A stretch of 64,000 bases of DNA from Skeletonema tropicum (GCA_037178625.1 CM074134.1:186001-250000); one strand, 5' to 3'. Positions 22,118 to 33,793 are shown, counted from the first letter of the stretch. Made by a program: numbers and translations. Notes: generated from the letters alone by a model not told the origin.

Positions 22118-23148
22118 GATGATACGGTACGATGAGTGTGCGTGACAGTTGGCTCTCTAGAAATCCGATGTTGTATCAGGCCAATGTATCGATTAACGAT
22201 GTCATGAACTACAATACCGAAGCCGAAGCGCTACTTCTGTTCAAGGTTCATGTTCATGTTGTAGCTTCGTCAAGCGTCAATAAGCTTCAAGCTGAGTTTG
22301 TTTGTGTGGCCCCCGCCCAGCGAGCCCAGGCAAGAATAGCGGATACCAGTAATAGTATTTACTGGTATTCATTATTGTCCTGAGCTGATTTCTGTCCACG
22401 TATTTATGTAGCACAGACACACAAGTAGCAAGACACAATCAAGTGCGAGCACTGGACCTAGGTTCTTGCTCGTCATCGCCTCTGAATCCCTGCACTGTGA
22501 GGTGGTCCGATACAACCTTCCAGACAACAACAGAGAGACTGTGGGTGTGGTGCCAAACATGTGTGGGTTTAAATCTACGATGCGAACCCACACCCCTAGA
22601 TGCAAGACGGGAACATCGAAGATGTTTTCAATACCCCGCTTGGTCAAAGGGTGGGGAGTGGGACGCTTACAACTATCTAGACAACCGATGCCGAAAAACC
22701 CACACACTACAATGAGTGCATTGGTTGGATGAACAACCAAAAAAGAATGGCAGGGGCGGTAGCAAGTCGAACCATCACACCTGAGGAGTGAAGACACCCG
22801 TCTCGACTGTCTATCACCACAAGGAATAAAGGAACGGTTCCCGTGAAGGAACGAAGAAAAAGGCAACCCACAAGTCATCGAGAAAGATTGAGAAGACATA
22901 TACTTACTTACAGAGTGATTTAGAGCGATAGATGGCTACATGCTGTGCCAATATTCGATACTCTAATGCTAAGTGATGTTTTGTATAATATCTCGTTCAC
23001 GGTCAGGATAGCAAGCTAAAGGATCCTGCATACACAGCAGTGGCCATAGCACACTATTCAAAGAATAACATGCCATTATAATTCTCGAGCGAAAGTTACA
23101 TTCCAATTAATGAAGTAATTCCCTAAGAGTGTATTCGGATATTCGATA
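22118..23148. other. Intergenic, no convincing gene
   Basis: Upstream region of the pseudokinase gene. A 175-codon minus-strand frame (22899-22372) has no recognisable feature and I do not call it. Contains a short dispersed repeat at 22338-22381 (related to 27310-27352) and a GTGTGGGTT/AACCCACAC hairpin near 22569-22600. Confidence 0.5.
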
Positions 23149-23902
23149 ATGACTGCAACAGTGACCCGATCTGTAATCGCTGCAAGCAAAGCAAATGCAG
23201 AATCAAATTCATCGACAGCAAATCGTGTTGTGCGTATTGACACGGACCCAGATGAGTTTAATGATGAGTTTAATGCAACTCTTCTTTGGAAAGCCCCATT
23301 TACAGTACATGTCGGCGGGAGGTACTCCCATTGGAGATACTGGACTGACTACAATGGGTGGCCCTCGTATAGACTATGCCTGAGAGTAAAAGATTGGTAT
23401 TTGTATCAGAAATCGATCAGTTCCAGCCACCACTCTTGGTCATCATTGGTGGTGATAATATCCTTCACTTCGCATAGCATAACATTTGTAAGAATGCAGC
23501 AGAAGCAAAACTGGTGTCCACTGTAATCAGCAATTCATTCGATGAAGTGGCAAAGGAATACACAACTCCTGCTGTTCAGAAGGAGAATGTGTGCACGTAG
23601 CTAGCAGCTGCGCCCTAAGTCTTGTTATGATAATTGTCGGTATCATTCTTACCGTTATGGGCAGCCGTAAATATGATCATTTACAAATGCCTGGAATTTA
23701 CTTGATTTTTGTTGGCGCGATGTTGCTATTTACAACACCCTGTATTGCAGTGTATTTGTGCAATAAAAGTGTGACTGTTATGGATGTCATGTACGATTCA
23801 GATCTAAGGAAATGTCTATTCGAGAAAATCAATTATACTGGGCCCAGTGATTATGTCAACCGCAATCAGCACTTGAAATTTCAACGTGTAATCAAAGAAT
23901 AG
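23149..23902 (+). CDS. Hypothetical small membrane protein, possibly two exons or broken
   Basis: ATG 23149 opens 125 codons (rich in Ser, Asn, then Trp/Tyr: HWRYWTDYNGWPSYRL), containing a plausible donor GTAAGA at 23488. A second frame from about 23591 (first ATG 23627) to 23902 encodes two hydrophobic helices (LVMIIVGIILTVMG and GIYLIFVGAMLLFTTPCIAV) and a polar tail (NYTGPSDYVNRNQHLKFQRV). The helices and tail look like a real protein. How the two parts connect is unclear: I could not find a splice pair with matching phase, and a third frame at 23377-23475 (MPESKRLVFVSEIDQFQPPL) also looks coding. A degenerate gene is a fair alternative. No family recognised. Confidence 0.4.
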
Positions 23903-24149
23903 ATGAGCTGATAGATCTATGTTCATAGCTTATGTACAATCGTGTAATAGCAATAGGGTGTCTATGTTTTGACCATTCTTGTATAGAATATTATTAGATG
24001 TCTGCGGCAATGAAATTTTAACCATTCAGATACAATCCATTTCTTGCATCTGGCACCACCAAAAGCGTCACCCCAGCCTGACATCACCTACCATCTTCGA
24101 ACGGCAGTGCGCTTTCTTGGCACCGGCCACGGCTTCAACCCAGCGGAGA
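23903..24149. other. Intergenic, nothing seen
   Basis: AT-rich 3' region of the small membrane protein; no feature found. Confidence 0.4.
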
Positions 24150-24256
24150 TGATGGGGTAGTGAGAGGATCATTATCGTCGCCCTCCCCGAATAACGAATT
24201 GGAATCGAAGTCGTCGAGGTTGAACAGATCGTCGCAAGCGCCACCGCCAGAGCCGG
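24150..24256 (-). pseudogene. Copied fragment of the pseudokinase gene exon 1
   Basis: About 107 bp match 21999-22109 in the same orientation with a few substitutions and indels. On the minus strand it reads ACDDLFNLDDFDSNSLFGEG, equivalent to ACDDLFNLDLDSNSLFGEG in the intact gene. It lacks the start codon and the rest of the exon. Confidence 0.85.
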
Positions 24257-24840
24257 TCCACCAAGCAACTTTCGACTGTCCTCTGCCCTGCTGTCATTAT
24301 AATCCCCCCTCCCATCACTACGACTACGTGAATTGTGCCTATTTTAAATAATCACGCCGTGTATAAGTAATAATTGGTGAGTGCATCGCCGGCCCCGACC
24401 GAATATTACGCCGTCCCCTCGCATCATATTATTTCATCGTCAATATTGTTGATATGAATCCATTGTAGAGGATCACAGAGTCAATGAAGATGTTGTCGTG
24501 CAGCGGTGGAGATCGTTATTTTCACCGACGGACACAAGATTTGTCAAGGCGCTACCTGATACGAGAGACGCACGAGATAATTTATTCCGCAGTCGCCGTC
24601 GGTAGACACGGACTAAATGAGGCTACCGGTGGCATATGGGCCAATGGGACCATCGGTGGCGGAGGGGGCATAGGGGGAGATGATGTGGCCGTCGTTATTT
24701 TGTGTTATTAGTGCTTTTGAATTTTGACCGGCCTCAATCTAATCTGCTCGAATCTATTTTCGTTCGATTATTGAGTCAATCCTTGTAATTCTGGAATCCT
24801 CTCTTGTTTTCAACCCTTTCCGGGTGATTACAACATCATA
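24257..24840. other. No gene seen
   Basis: A 75-codon plus-strand frame (24484-24711) has a Gly-rich end and no recognisable feature; not called. Confidence 0.4.
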
Positions 24841-25157
24841 TAAGACTGGTCCAATAAAAATCGAGACAAAAATAAAGGGGCTAGTGCTCACGGACGAAAA
24901 ATCACAAATCCCAAAAAAAAGAGTCAATGAGTAGTAAGTGAATGTGATATGAACGCTTTATGCAATATAGATGTATTATATCGTTGTAAAGCTCTTCATA
25001 TTGCCTTTCCAAAGATTTAAGCAAGATATCGACAAAATTTGCATAGGGCTGCTCCAACGCTAAGCCTTTTGACCCTTTTTGTGAGTGGACCGTCTGTCCG
25101 GCTTTTCTCGTAGTCCGACTAAAAAAGTTAGTCTCGAAATTTATTGGACCAGTCTTA
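24841..25157. mobile_element. 317-bp MITE with 27-bp terminal inverted repeats
   Basis: The left end 24841-24867 starts TAAGACTGGTCCAATAAA and ends TCGAGAC. The right end 25131-25157 is its reverse complement with two mismatches (AA against TT in the middle). TA flanks both sides (24839-24840 and 25158-25159). The size, TIRs and TA duplication fit a Tc1/mariner-type MITE. A 90-codon minus-strand frame across it is probably chance. Confidence 0.85.
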
Positions 25158-25188
25158 TATGTAGTCACCTCCACTCAATAATTCAAAG

Positions 25189-25381
25189 CGAGGAAATTTG
25201 GCGAGGAAATTTGGCGAGGAAATTTGGCGAGGAAATTTGGCGAGGAAATTTGGCGAGGAAATTTGGCGAGGAAATTTGGCGAGGAAATTTGGCGAGGAAA
25301 TTTGGCGAGGGAAATTTGGCGAGGGAATTTGGCGAGGGAATTTGGCGAGGGAAATTTGGCGAGGAAATTTGGCGAAGGAAT
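25189..25381. repeat. 13-bp minisatellite
   Basis: About 15 head-to-tail copies of GAGGAAATTTGGC, the last few changed to GAGGGAATTTGGC or 14-bp GAGGGAAATTTGGC. It begins about 30 bp after the MITE. Frames across it encode only repetitive ARKFGEEIW-type sequence. Confidence 0.95.
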
Positions 25382-25383
25382 CC

Positions 25384-25444
25384 CGTCGCTAACATGTCAG
25401 ACTATCGCTGAAATGTCAGACTATGACTTGACATGTCAGCGACG
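25384..25444. repeat. Hairpin next to the minisatellite
   Basis: The arms CGTCGCTAACATGTCA (25384-25399) and TGACATGTCAGCGACG (25429-25444) are complementary at 15 of 16 positions, with a 29-base loop that carries a further AATGTCAGACTATG repeat. Confidence 0.8.
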
Positions 25445-26670
25445 AAATTTTATCGCTAAACTTTTGCCCTCCTTGTAGCCTCCTCCTTGTGTTGTGTGTT
25501 GTGTTGTATTGCTGTACGATAGAGATAACACAACATGAGCATGCAAGTCGGAATGAGTGGTAGCAGAAACAATGCGGTGTTGGTTTGGTTGTTCTGTAAA
25601 TGGTAGGGAACGATGCATTGGCGAAAGTGCGTATAATACGGAGATAAGTCTGGAAAAGACTGAAGTGTAGTTTGATGCAGCTGAAACTGAGACGCACGAA
25701 CATGAGGAATTGTGAGGGTCAGCACCTCTAATGACTACGACTACGACTTATTGTGCAAGTGTATAATGTACATTATGGTCCTCGTGATCCGGAGATCAAT
25801 GTACCGATATTAAGTGTGTGACGACGTATTCTCACTAAATAGAACGTTTCCATATCCATATTTCGACCGAGCGTCAAATGGTCAATAAGGGTCATTTATT
25901 CCATGTTATGATTCATCCCATGGGTCATTACTCTGATATATCCTTCATATAACTATCCTATAGGAGTTACAAATGTTTTTGGTGAGGAGGCATCCATATT
26001 ACTCTCATTAATTACCTACTGAACGCACATCACCAGCACCCCACAATATGTTGCAAGGGTCTTAGATGCTCCCAAATAATAATATGATACCAGCACCTAT
26101 GCCACAATATTTTATTATTCAAAGATATTTCACCCGTTATATGGAGAAATAACACTGTGGATGAGCTGATCTGAGGTGATACAGGACAACAATGTAACTC
26201 TAAGGGTTGTGATTGCAAGGTATGGCTGATAAATTTGTTGCATATTTATACTCTTTACGAAGTAATCTAGCCAACATGACATGTTCATCGTCTCTTTCCG
26301 TTTTAAACTAGCCTGACAATTATTTTGCACAATGTCCACTCCCCTGCATGCACTCGGGAGTAACTACCTACTTTACTTACTACGATTCTCCTGTAGGGCA
26401 ATCGTTTGAGAACCCAATTCTTCCACGTCGACAATCTTGTTAATCGCGAAGAAGAGATCCCATGCTTTATGCTTTGCATCCTCGATCGCTTTTCTACTCC
26501 AGCATTAGCCTTGCCCCGAGCAATCGTCGACATAGTAGCTTGTAGCATTGAAAACTTCTTGGCTATGCCTCATGATTAGTCGGCGATGATTACTCTGTCA
26601 GGGACGATTAAATTCGCAGTTTTTTTGAAGTGACTGGAATCTCTCTTTTCTTGACGATAACCCCACCCGA
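25445..26670. other. No gene seen
   Basis: Several minus-strand frames of 60-95 codons overlap one another without recognisable motifs. Apart from AT-rich tracts I see nothing supportable. Confidence 0.45.
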
Positions 26671-26679
26671 ATGGGTCGT

Positions 26680-27060
26680 GCAGGCAGTGCTTTGTATGGG
26701 AGTGAGACTTGGGTATTGACGGATTCGGCGTTGCGGTGTCTGGAAGGCTTCTATGATCGAGCTGCTTGCCGCATGGCACGCAAGAATCGACCTGAGAAGA
26801 ACGAACGGACTGGAGAGTGGACGTATCCGGATAAGAAAGAGTTATTTGAGGAGGTTGGGCTGTATACTTTGACGGAGTACATCGAAAAACGGAGGAAGAC
26901 TATTGGGGCATGCATCAGGGACCGCCCGATTCTGGATCTTTGTAGGGATGGTGAGAGACAACGTGGTACCAGCAAACACCGAGGGTGGTGGGATCAGCCG
27001 TTTGAGGCGGACCCGGAGAGGGAAGAGGATGCCAGTCCAACTCGACGTTCAATTCAAATA
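26680..27060 (+). pseudogene. LINE C-terminal fragment
   Basis: The frame reads ALYGSETWVLTDSALRCLEG, FYDRAACRMARKNRPEKNE, GEWTYPDKKELFEEVGLYTL, EYIEKRRKTIGACIRDRPIL and RGWWDQPFE. The YGSETWVLT / F-x-R-x-x-R-x-M / WxYP pattern is that of the region after the RT domain in many LINE polyproteins, including diatom ones. No RT domain is present upstream, so this is a truncated relic with an open frame of about 125 codons. It is a different element family from the one at 6540-15452. Confidence 0.7.
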
Positions 27061-27663
27061 TTCCCCATTGTTGGTATTATTTATTCACATTCTTCACCTA
27101 TTGGTACAGCGGTATACATCGTGATCTGTATTTAATTGACTTCATCACTATTATTTCAGCTTCTTGCCGCTTGGAGATAAGTAGAGCTTCAGAGCTCGGG
27201 AGACTGAAGGATAAGTACATCATGTTGGGCACCAAATATTTGGTTCTCTTGCGAGGGAATATATCTTCTCCGCATCTCGCTTGCCCCAAGGAATCCCCCA
27301 AGAAAAGAAGAGCGGATACCAGTGATAGTACTGGTGTTCATTATTGTCCTAATAATTCCCCTTTTGGGGAGATACGCGTTCTTTTTCAAGAGGGATGATG
27401 CCCGTCTGCCCGAAATTATTAGCCTCTGATTAGCGAAGGCAACCCATGACATCACGCTTCTCTCATCCTTCATCCTACAGACTACATCAGTACAGATCAA
27501 TCTCATGAAGTAAGAAGCAGATACTAGAAGCTGCATCAAAGCGCTGCAGAGGCTAACCGAGACACTGTATCATCTCTAGAGTCGCCGGATATATCTGGTG
27601 GAAAAGTAGAGAGCTGATGATGATGATGTGACAAAGAAGATTATATTCTGCAAACGATAAAGT
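27061..27663. other. Intergenic upstream of the kinase-phosphatase gene
   Basis: Holds a dispersed short repeat at 27310-27352 (AGCGGATACCAGTGATAGTA, also near 22338) and otherwise nothing recognisable. Confidence 0.4.
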
Positions 27664-30600
27664 ATGAAGAAGAAATCATTATCCATCACTTCCGCACTGC
27701 TACTTCATATCATCCTTTTGCACGATAATAATAATAATGCCTTCTCCACCGCAGAGACGATTGAATCATCGTCATTGGTCATAATAGACGATGATGAGGA
27801 GGAGGACCTCATCCTTCCGAATACTCTTCAAAAACACACAAATAAAGAAGACCGAAGAAAAACGACACTCTTCTGGAAAAGACAATCATCACAATGTACT
27901 ACAGCAGCAAGTTAAAAGCCTTATGGGTCGATATGCACATCATCATCGTAACAATATTGCACCATTACTGACCAATTATCTTGATCGGATTTTAGCACAA
28001 CATACTAATATCAAATTCCCTCAGTTCAAGCAATTTCTATTCCATCGAAAACGAAAACGACGAACAACAACAACAACAACTTCTTTGACTGAAAAAGAAA
28101 ATGATAAGACTAAGGAGCACTTAGTCAAGTCATCATCATCGCGTGGAATACAGTATTATAATAATTTGGTACACAATAAGGTTGTTGATTATAATGTCAA
28201 AGAAACAATGAGTAATAATGCTGCTGTGAATGTCAAGTGGGTGAGAGGATGGTGTCCACCACCTCCACCCTCTTCTTTGGAAACTTCTGCAACAAGTGAC
28301 GACGAAGATGATAAATCAATCCAAGTTGTTGAGACAGATGGAACAGCAGCCTGCACATCATCGGAGAGAATTGCCTCTTCGAATGGGAATGATGTAGGCC
28401 AGAATGATGACAGCAGTAGCAGCAATAATATTCCAGAGGAGAAAGAAGATGATGATGATGTACAACCCGGGATGGTCTTGTTTGTTGAGACGTCGTCTCC
28501 TGATTCCAGCAGTACCGGCGGCAGTGCCGGTGGTAGTAGTAGCAGCAGCAATGGCGAAAATGCTATTTCTACAGTAACAGTAGACAATGGAGCAGCATGC
28601 CTAACAGTATTGGGTCAACAATACGACCACAACAGAGAAATTCTCCAGTATATCTTGTTAGAACAAGAATTACATCTTGGAAATATTGATGTCCACAAGA
28701 GGGACTTTGCCTATCATCCGGTGGTAGCATCCATTTCAACGGAAGCAGCAGCAGCAGAAGAAAATGCCGTGGAAGCTTTTAAGACGAGATATGATGATAG
28801 TCAGCCGAAACGAGAAGAGGGAGTACAAGATGATGATCGTCAAGTCTCCTTTCGATGGTGGTCATGGGTTGGTCATCTCTCTCAAATTTTACATGGTGGC
28901 TTTCATAACACGGGTGATGATGATGATAAGAAACGAGACAATTACAATAAGCAACAACACTCATCATCATCATCTTATCGAAGCAGTATTTATGAAGAGG
29001 TGGGGAAAAGCGCCTTTGCAGGTGGTTCTCATGGGGAAGTATGGAGAGCACGGAGACGTTGTCCCTCCGGCTCTGCATCTTCATCTGCAGTGGGTGACGA
29101 TGAAAATGAAGGAAATTCTACTACTACTACTCAATCGTCGTCATCTTCGTTCTCATCGTCTTGTGATGACGGTAAAGATCTAATTGCGAAACGGCTCAAA
29201 ATTGAGCTGGGTTACTCGATACTTGAGGCTGGATTACGTGAAGTTTACTTCGGTGAACTTCTTGGACGTAGAAGGTTGAATCTCCTACGCTATTTACAAC
29301 ATATGTAGATCATTTTTTCCGTGAGGGAAGGAGAGGACAAGTGGAATTATGGATTGTGTTTGAGAATGCAGGTCCATCATTGCGATCGTACATGTATGAA
29401 GCGACTGTGGCAGATGGCTTTGTGGTTTTTCAGCACTCGGCATTTTGGCAAAGGCTTCGGATGGGGATTTCGAGGTCACATTCTCATGAAACAATGGACG
29501 GTAATGCACAGAGCAAGAATGACACCTGATGCTGATGGAAATGGTAGACACCTTCTGAAAGAGGTATTGAAACAGATAGTAAGTGGAAGTGGAGGTCCAT
29601 AAGTTATGTTTTCTTCGCTCATTGTCCTCCTCAATCATCACTCACGTCCTTCTTTCTGCTCCCATACACAGCTCAAGTCTGTCGACTTTCTTCATCAAAG
29701 AGGAATCATACATCGTGATGTTAAGCCAAGCAATATTCTATGCAAAACAACACCATCGTCACAAGATGGTATCATTCCAGACTTAATATCGGATGTCAAT
29801 TGTGTTCTTGCTGATTTCTCGAGTTGCTATGATGACTTTGTAGAAAGAAACCTCTACGGAAAAGGTCCTACGGCGGCAGAACAGACTGACGAATATGCCC
29901 CTCCAGAGGTATTATTACAAGGCTTGTCACCGTGGGAACCGTTTTCTTCTGCAAACCCATACAGCTATGACTCTTGGTCGATAGGGGTTCTTGCGCTCGG
30001 TAAGACTCCTACAACTTCTGTGTCATTCTAGTAGAACGTGGTACCAAGTTCTCATTTGTTCTAACTGCCATTCTCGCGTACAATATCTCGTTCATTTTCT
30101 GCCTTCCTATTTGCATCTGTAGAACTTTTGCTAGGTACACCGAATGTCTTCTCAGTAGATCAGAGGACAACCGCACTACTTACGAACAAACTTCAGAATG
30201 AAGGCGCTAGTTCTAGCGAAATAAAGAAGGCATTATACCTCGCAGCACTCTCTCAATTCTGCATATACGTACCGACGAATGGAATGAACTGGCCACTGCG
30301 GAAAGGCGACCCTCTTGATGATATTAGTGTTGCCAAACATTCTTGCACCCTGCATGACTTTCACAATGCGTTGAGAGCTCGAGATCCTCTTGGAGTTGGA
30401 TTCGATAGCTCGACTGATCTATTGCTCCATTTGATATGGAGGCTATTAGACTGGGACCCTTTGACAAGAATTTCACCCGCTGATGCCCTTTCACACCCTT
30501 ACTTCACTGATAGCAATAATCACAGCCACCACGACAATGGAAAATCGCCGCCTGTAGAAAAACTCTTGTTCAGGAAGCCTCTGAATGATTTCATGATTCC

Positions 30601-31711
30601 TGGTTCACATAATGCTCTTGAGCACCAAACGCTAGACCCAAGAGTTGACATGAACTCGTCTGATACAGTTGCCGAGTTTGTCTGTCCAAAATGTGGTAAA
30701 AAGTACTCCTGACCATAACTCATGCCAGATGCACGCAGCGATCTCGAAAGCATGGTTTGTTTTGCACATACGACGTTACATTATTGCCACAATGTATCCA
30801 CACGCATTCGATGCTACCAACCCACTCAACATCTGGATACTGCGATATTCAAGGGAGAAGAAGGACTATAGAGGATTTTCACACGATTCATCTGAATGAA
30901 GATCATCAGTTTTATGGGATCTTTGATGGGCACATGGGAAACATTGCATCTAAATTCTCTGCATCTTCTTTCTACAATGAAGTAGAGGAAAGGCTATCAA
31001 CCGTTGACAAGGAGATTCAGTCTTCAAACTCGGATTGGAAATGGAAAGAAGGAAGTTAAAGTCAACATGGAGCAATCGTTTTACAATCTTCATGAAGGTA
31101 TACTTGAGGCGATCAATTCATCCCCAACAGGTGTGATGAGAGAGGCAGGTACCACGGCTACAATTCTACACGTTACAGATCTAGCTGTGATCATCGCGAA
31201 TGTAGGCGACTCTCGAGCAGTCCTCTCTAGTTGGGATCATGATGGGAACAATGCAAGAGTCACCGGGATGCAGCTAACTGTTGATCATGTCGCCTCTTGC
31301 CCAAAGGAGCAGGGTGAGGTAATTGAGCGAGGAGGATTTATTTCAAAGTCTGGTGGTATTGATAGAGTGAACGGAAGCCTGGCGGTCTCAAGATCGCTAG
31401 GAGATGTCAAACTTGCACCCTATTTGTCTCAAATCCCAGACGTTTTAGCTCTAACGAAAGATGAGGTTCACAAGCGTTGCAGCAATGATCAGTCAATTCC
31501 TGGCCCCGACAATCAGGATGAACCCTGCTTTATTATCGTTGCATCAGATGGACTTTGGGATGTGGTTGACAACCAAGAGGCAGTGGAATTTGTTGCACAA
31601 GTGCTCCGAGAAACTAAGGCTTCATACCAAACAGCGGCACAATTAATAACCCAGGAGGCGTATGTGAGAGGGAGTTCTGATAATATCGGAGTATTAATAG
31701 TAGCAATATGA
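27664..31711 (+). CDS. Protein kinase - C2H2 zinc finger - PP2C phosphatase fusion, frame-broken
   Basis: ATG 27664 begins a signal-peptide-like segment (LSITSALLLHIILLHDNNNN); the frame continues one base off from about 27900 as a long acidic/Ser-rich region. Kinase: glycine loop GGSHGEVWRA, LIAKRLKIE (Lys), LREVYFGELL (helix C), IIHRDVKPSNIL (HRD), VLADFSSC (DFG position, DFS), EYAPPEVLL and DSWSIGVLAL. Introns 29579-29671 and 30000-30122 are GT-AG. Then a Cys/His finger (VCPKCGKKYS, HNSCQMH), then a PP2C domain: FYGIFDGHMGN, ANVGDSRAVL, GSLAVSRSLGDV, VASDGLWDVVDNQEAVEFV and GSSDNIGVLIV. Kinase-PP2C fusions are known in plants and algae. Single-base breaks at about 27900, 29275, 29530, 30712, 30746 and 31045 interrupt it, yet no domain motif is lost. 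Substrates unknown; the signal peptide suggests entry to the secretory system or plastid envelope. Confidence 0.75.
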
Positions 31712-32368
31712 CATGATTCAAGTCCCTTGTAAAATAGAATAGAAATACTTCTGATCTCCGTGTCACTGCCTTACCTCTACTTAGAGAGAGAGAGAGTAAA
31801 CTTAGTTCTTCTCGCTTAGGCTCAGCTCGGTCGCGACAAACTTGTGGTTGTTGTGGCTTCTCATCACCCTGCCGCGATGATAATATATATGCACAGCAAT
31901 TCTAACGCAATTGCCTTTCCTCTCAGCTTCTGTCAAGCCAGATGATCTGAAGCAGCTGAGGGCACCATTCCGGCACCATATATACAGGCTTCATAAAGCG
32001 CAAGTAGAGTTTGTGACCCGCCCTACTTACTTAGCCTACCAAAGACTTTTCGCCTTCTCTCTCAACCGCTCCACCGTTATGAACGTAGGAATTCTTATGT
32101 TTATTTTCAAGAAAGAACTCCCCCTTCTGACATCCCTTCTTCTGCGAATCCATTTCCTTGCTGAAAGCACGCACTTCAAGGGAACACTGAAAGCAGAGCA
32201 TAAGATAAGATTAGTATAGGAGTAGTCGAGAACGGGCGGGGCATATCCATCCATTGTGCTATTTTAACATATTAGAACTGATTAGACACGGCTCGATCAT
32301 CAAACTTATTCACTGACTCCTGTCAACTCTGTATCAATATTCCACTCTCCTTGCCCACATCGCACAAA
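31712..32368. other. Intergenic, no gene seen
   Basis: Holds a GA dinucleotide run near 31781-31796. A 102-codon plus-strand frame (31911-32219) has no recognisable feature and is not called. Confidence 0.45.
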
Positions 32369-33006
32369 ATGAAACTCGGCTTCCTCCGCGAATGGATGTC
32401 TCTACTCCAAACTGAAGGAGGAGGGGACGAAAATGACGACACAACTAAAGCGAAATCATTCACACCTACAAAACGATTATGCGAGCGAGACTACATCATA
32501 CTCGATATGCTCAATTCGACACCCGAAAGTGTCTCCTTCTGCATCACAGATCCGCATCAATCGGACAATCCGGTTATTTATATCAGCAGTGGATTTACCA
32601 AGTTGACCGGCTATGAGTTTGATGATATTGTGGGAAAAAATTGTAGATTCTTGCAAGGGAAGGAGACGTCGCCAGAAGATGTGAAGCGGATTAGTGATGC
32701 TTTGAAGAGTGAAAAAGAATGTTCTGTGAACTTGCTCAATTATAAGAAGGATGGTACAAAGTTTGTCAATGAGGTAAGTAAGATCGATGTTTGAATTGTG
32801 ACTGACGTATATTTGTGGCGTTTTCATCTCGTTAACAACAAATCATCCACACACAAACATCCACACAGTTCTACTTGACACAACTGAGAACGCCAAATCA
32901 AGAACTAGCTTACTTCATTGGAATTCAAGCTGCTGTTCAAAGTAAAGGTCCAGGTCAGATGCCGTCGAACCCAGGTTGGGTATACACGTTGGGAAATCAT
33001 GTTTAA
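32369..33006 (+). CDS. Short single-LOV-domain protein
   Basis: Two exons, 32369-32773 and 32869-33006, joined by a GT-AG intron, encode 180 residues. After a 35-residue leader comes one LOV domain: FCITDPHQSDNPVIYIS, FTKLTGYEFDDIVGKNCRFLQG, VNLLNYKKDGTKFVNE, then in exon 2 FYLTQLRTPNQ and LAYFIGIQ. The photoreactive Cys is present in NCRFLQ, as are the flavin-contacting Asn and the Gln of the last strand, so the domain should bind FMN and form the blue-light adduct (LOV family knowledge). There is no bZIP, so it is not an aureochrome, and there is no kinase. The tail ends SNPGWVYTLGNHV. ATG 32369 is the first in-frame ATG; the output is presumably a partner protein. Frame intact. Confidence 0.9.
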
Positions 33007-33793
33007 CTCTGGAGAGAAAGGTTATTAGCTGGGCATATATATTATTGGAAGGAAAGAAGAATGAAGTCAGTTGACAAAGGAGTATGAACCACAGTCGAAA
33101 GAACACATATCTTACTGGTGAAGAGCAAGAATGAAACACATAATACAACTGGCTTACTATTCCAATATAAGTACAACGATAGTCTTGGACTTATTTCGTC
33201 GTCTTCACTTTTGATTTGTTTTGAACTAGTACAATACAGTTGAAGTCTACAGTCCCTTCAGTACAGTCGCCACAATTTTGCAAGAAGAAGATTCTTCCCA
33301 CTATTACCCTGGATCCCTTCTTCAAGAGCTGATGCATGTTATCATAAGTAGTAATCGGAATCAATAAGTACATAAGTGCGAGGACAATAGATAGAAGCAC
33401 CAACATCCAACATTCTGCATTTCAAGTGGCTTCCGTTCCTTCCAGCAGTATATAGCTTGTGAAGTCTGTGAGACATTTCCAGTGACGCAAAATAAAAGCA
33501 CACAGACACGTTCACGTGACACTACGTGACACCAGGCATCAAAGAAAAGCACCGCATATGGACCATGGCAATGGCAATGGCAATGGAAAGATGCTGGTGA
33601 TGGCATAATCATCACTCCAGCGACAGGCGAGGGAAATGACACCTGCTGCTCCGCAAAGCTCTGAAAGGTTGTTGGCTATTCTTCGGCTAAAGTTTCATGT
33701 CGGCTGGGCGAAGCTGTAGCCTGACATCCTTTGACAAAACGACGTCCAAGAGAAAGATTTCAGTTTCAGATATAACAAACCGAGAGGATCGAG
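33007..33793. other. Intergenic, no gene seen
   Basis: Minus-strand frames of 71-93 codons lack features. A short GGCAAT hexamer run occurs near 33565-33585. Confidence 0.45.

Noticed and set aside
22372..22899. 175-codon minus-strand frame as a gene
   Set aside because: No recognisable motif, overlapping equally long frames on the other strand, and it lies in a region with dispersed repeats.
24902..25174. 90-codon frame as a protein
   Set aside because: It spans the whole MITE and both of its inverted repeats, which explain the sequence better.
25189..25381. CRISPR array
   Set aside because: Units are contiguous 13-mers without spacers, and the genome is eukaryotic.
25085..25411. Repetitive ARKFGEEIW-type frames as proteins
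   Set aside because: They are translations of the 13-bp minisatellite in several frames; none has a non-repetitive body.
32369..33006. Aureochrome
   Set aside because: The LOV domain is clear, but no bZIP region precedes it.
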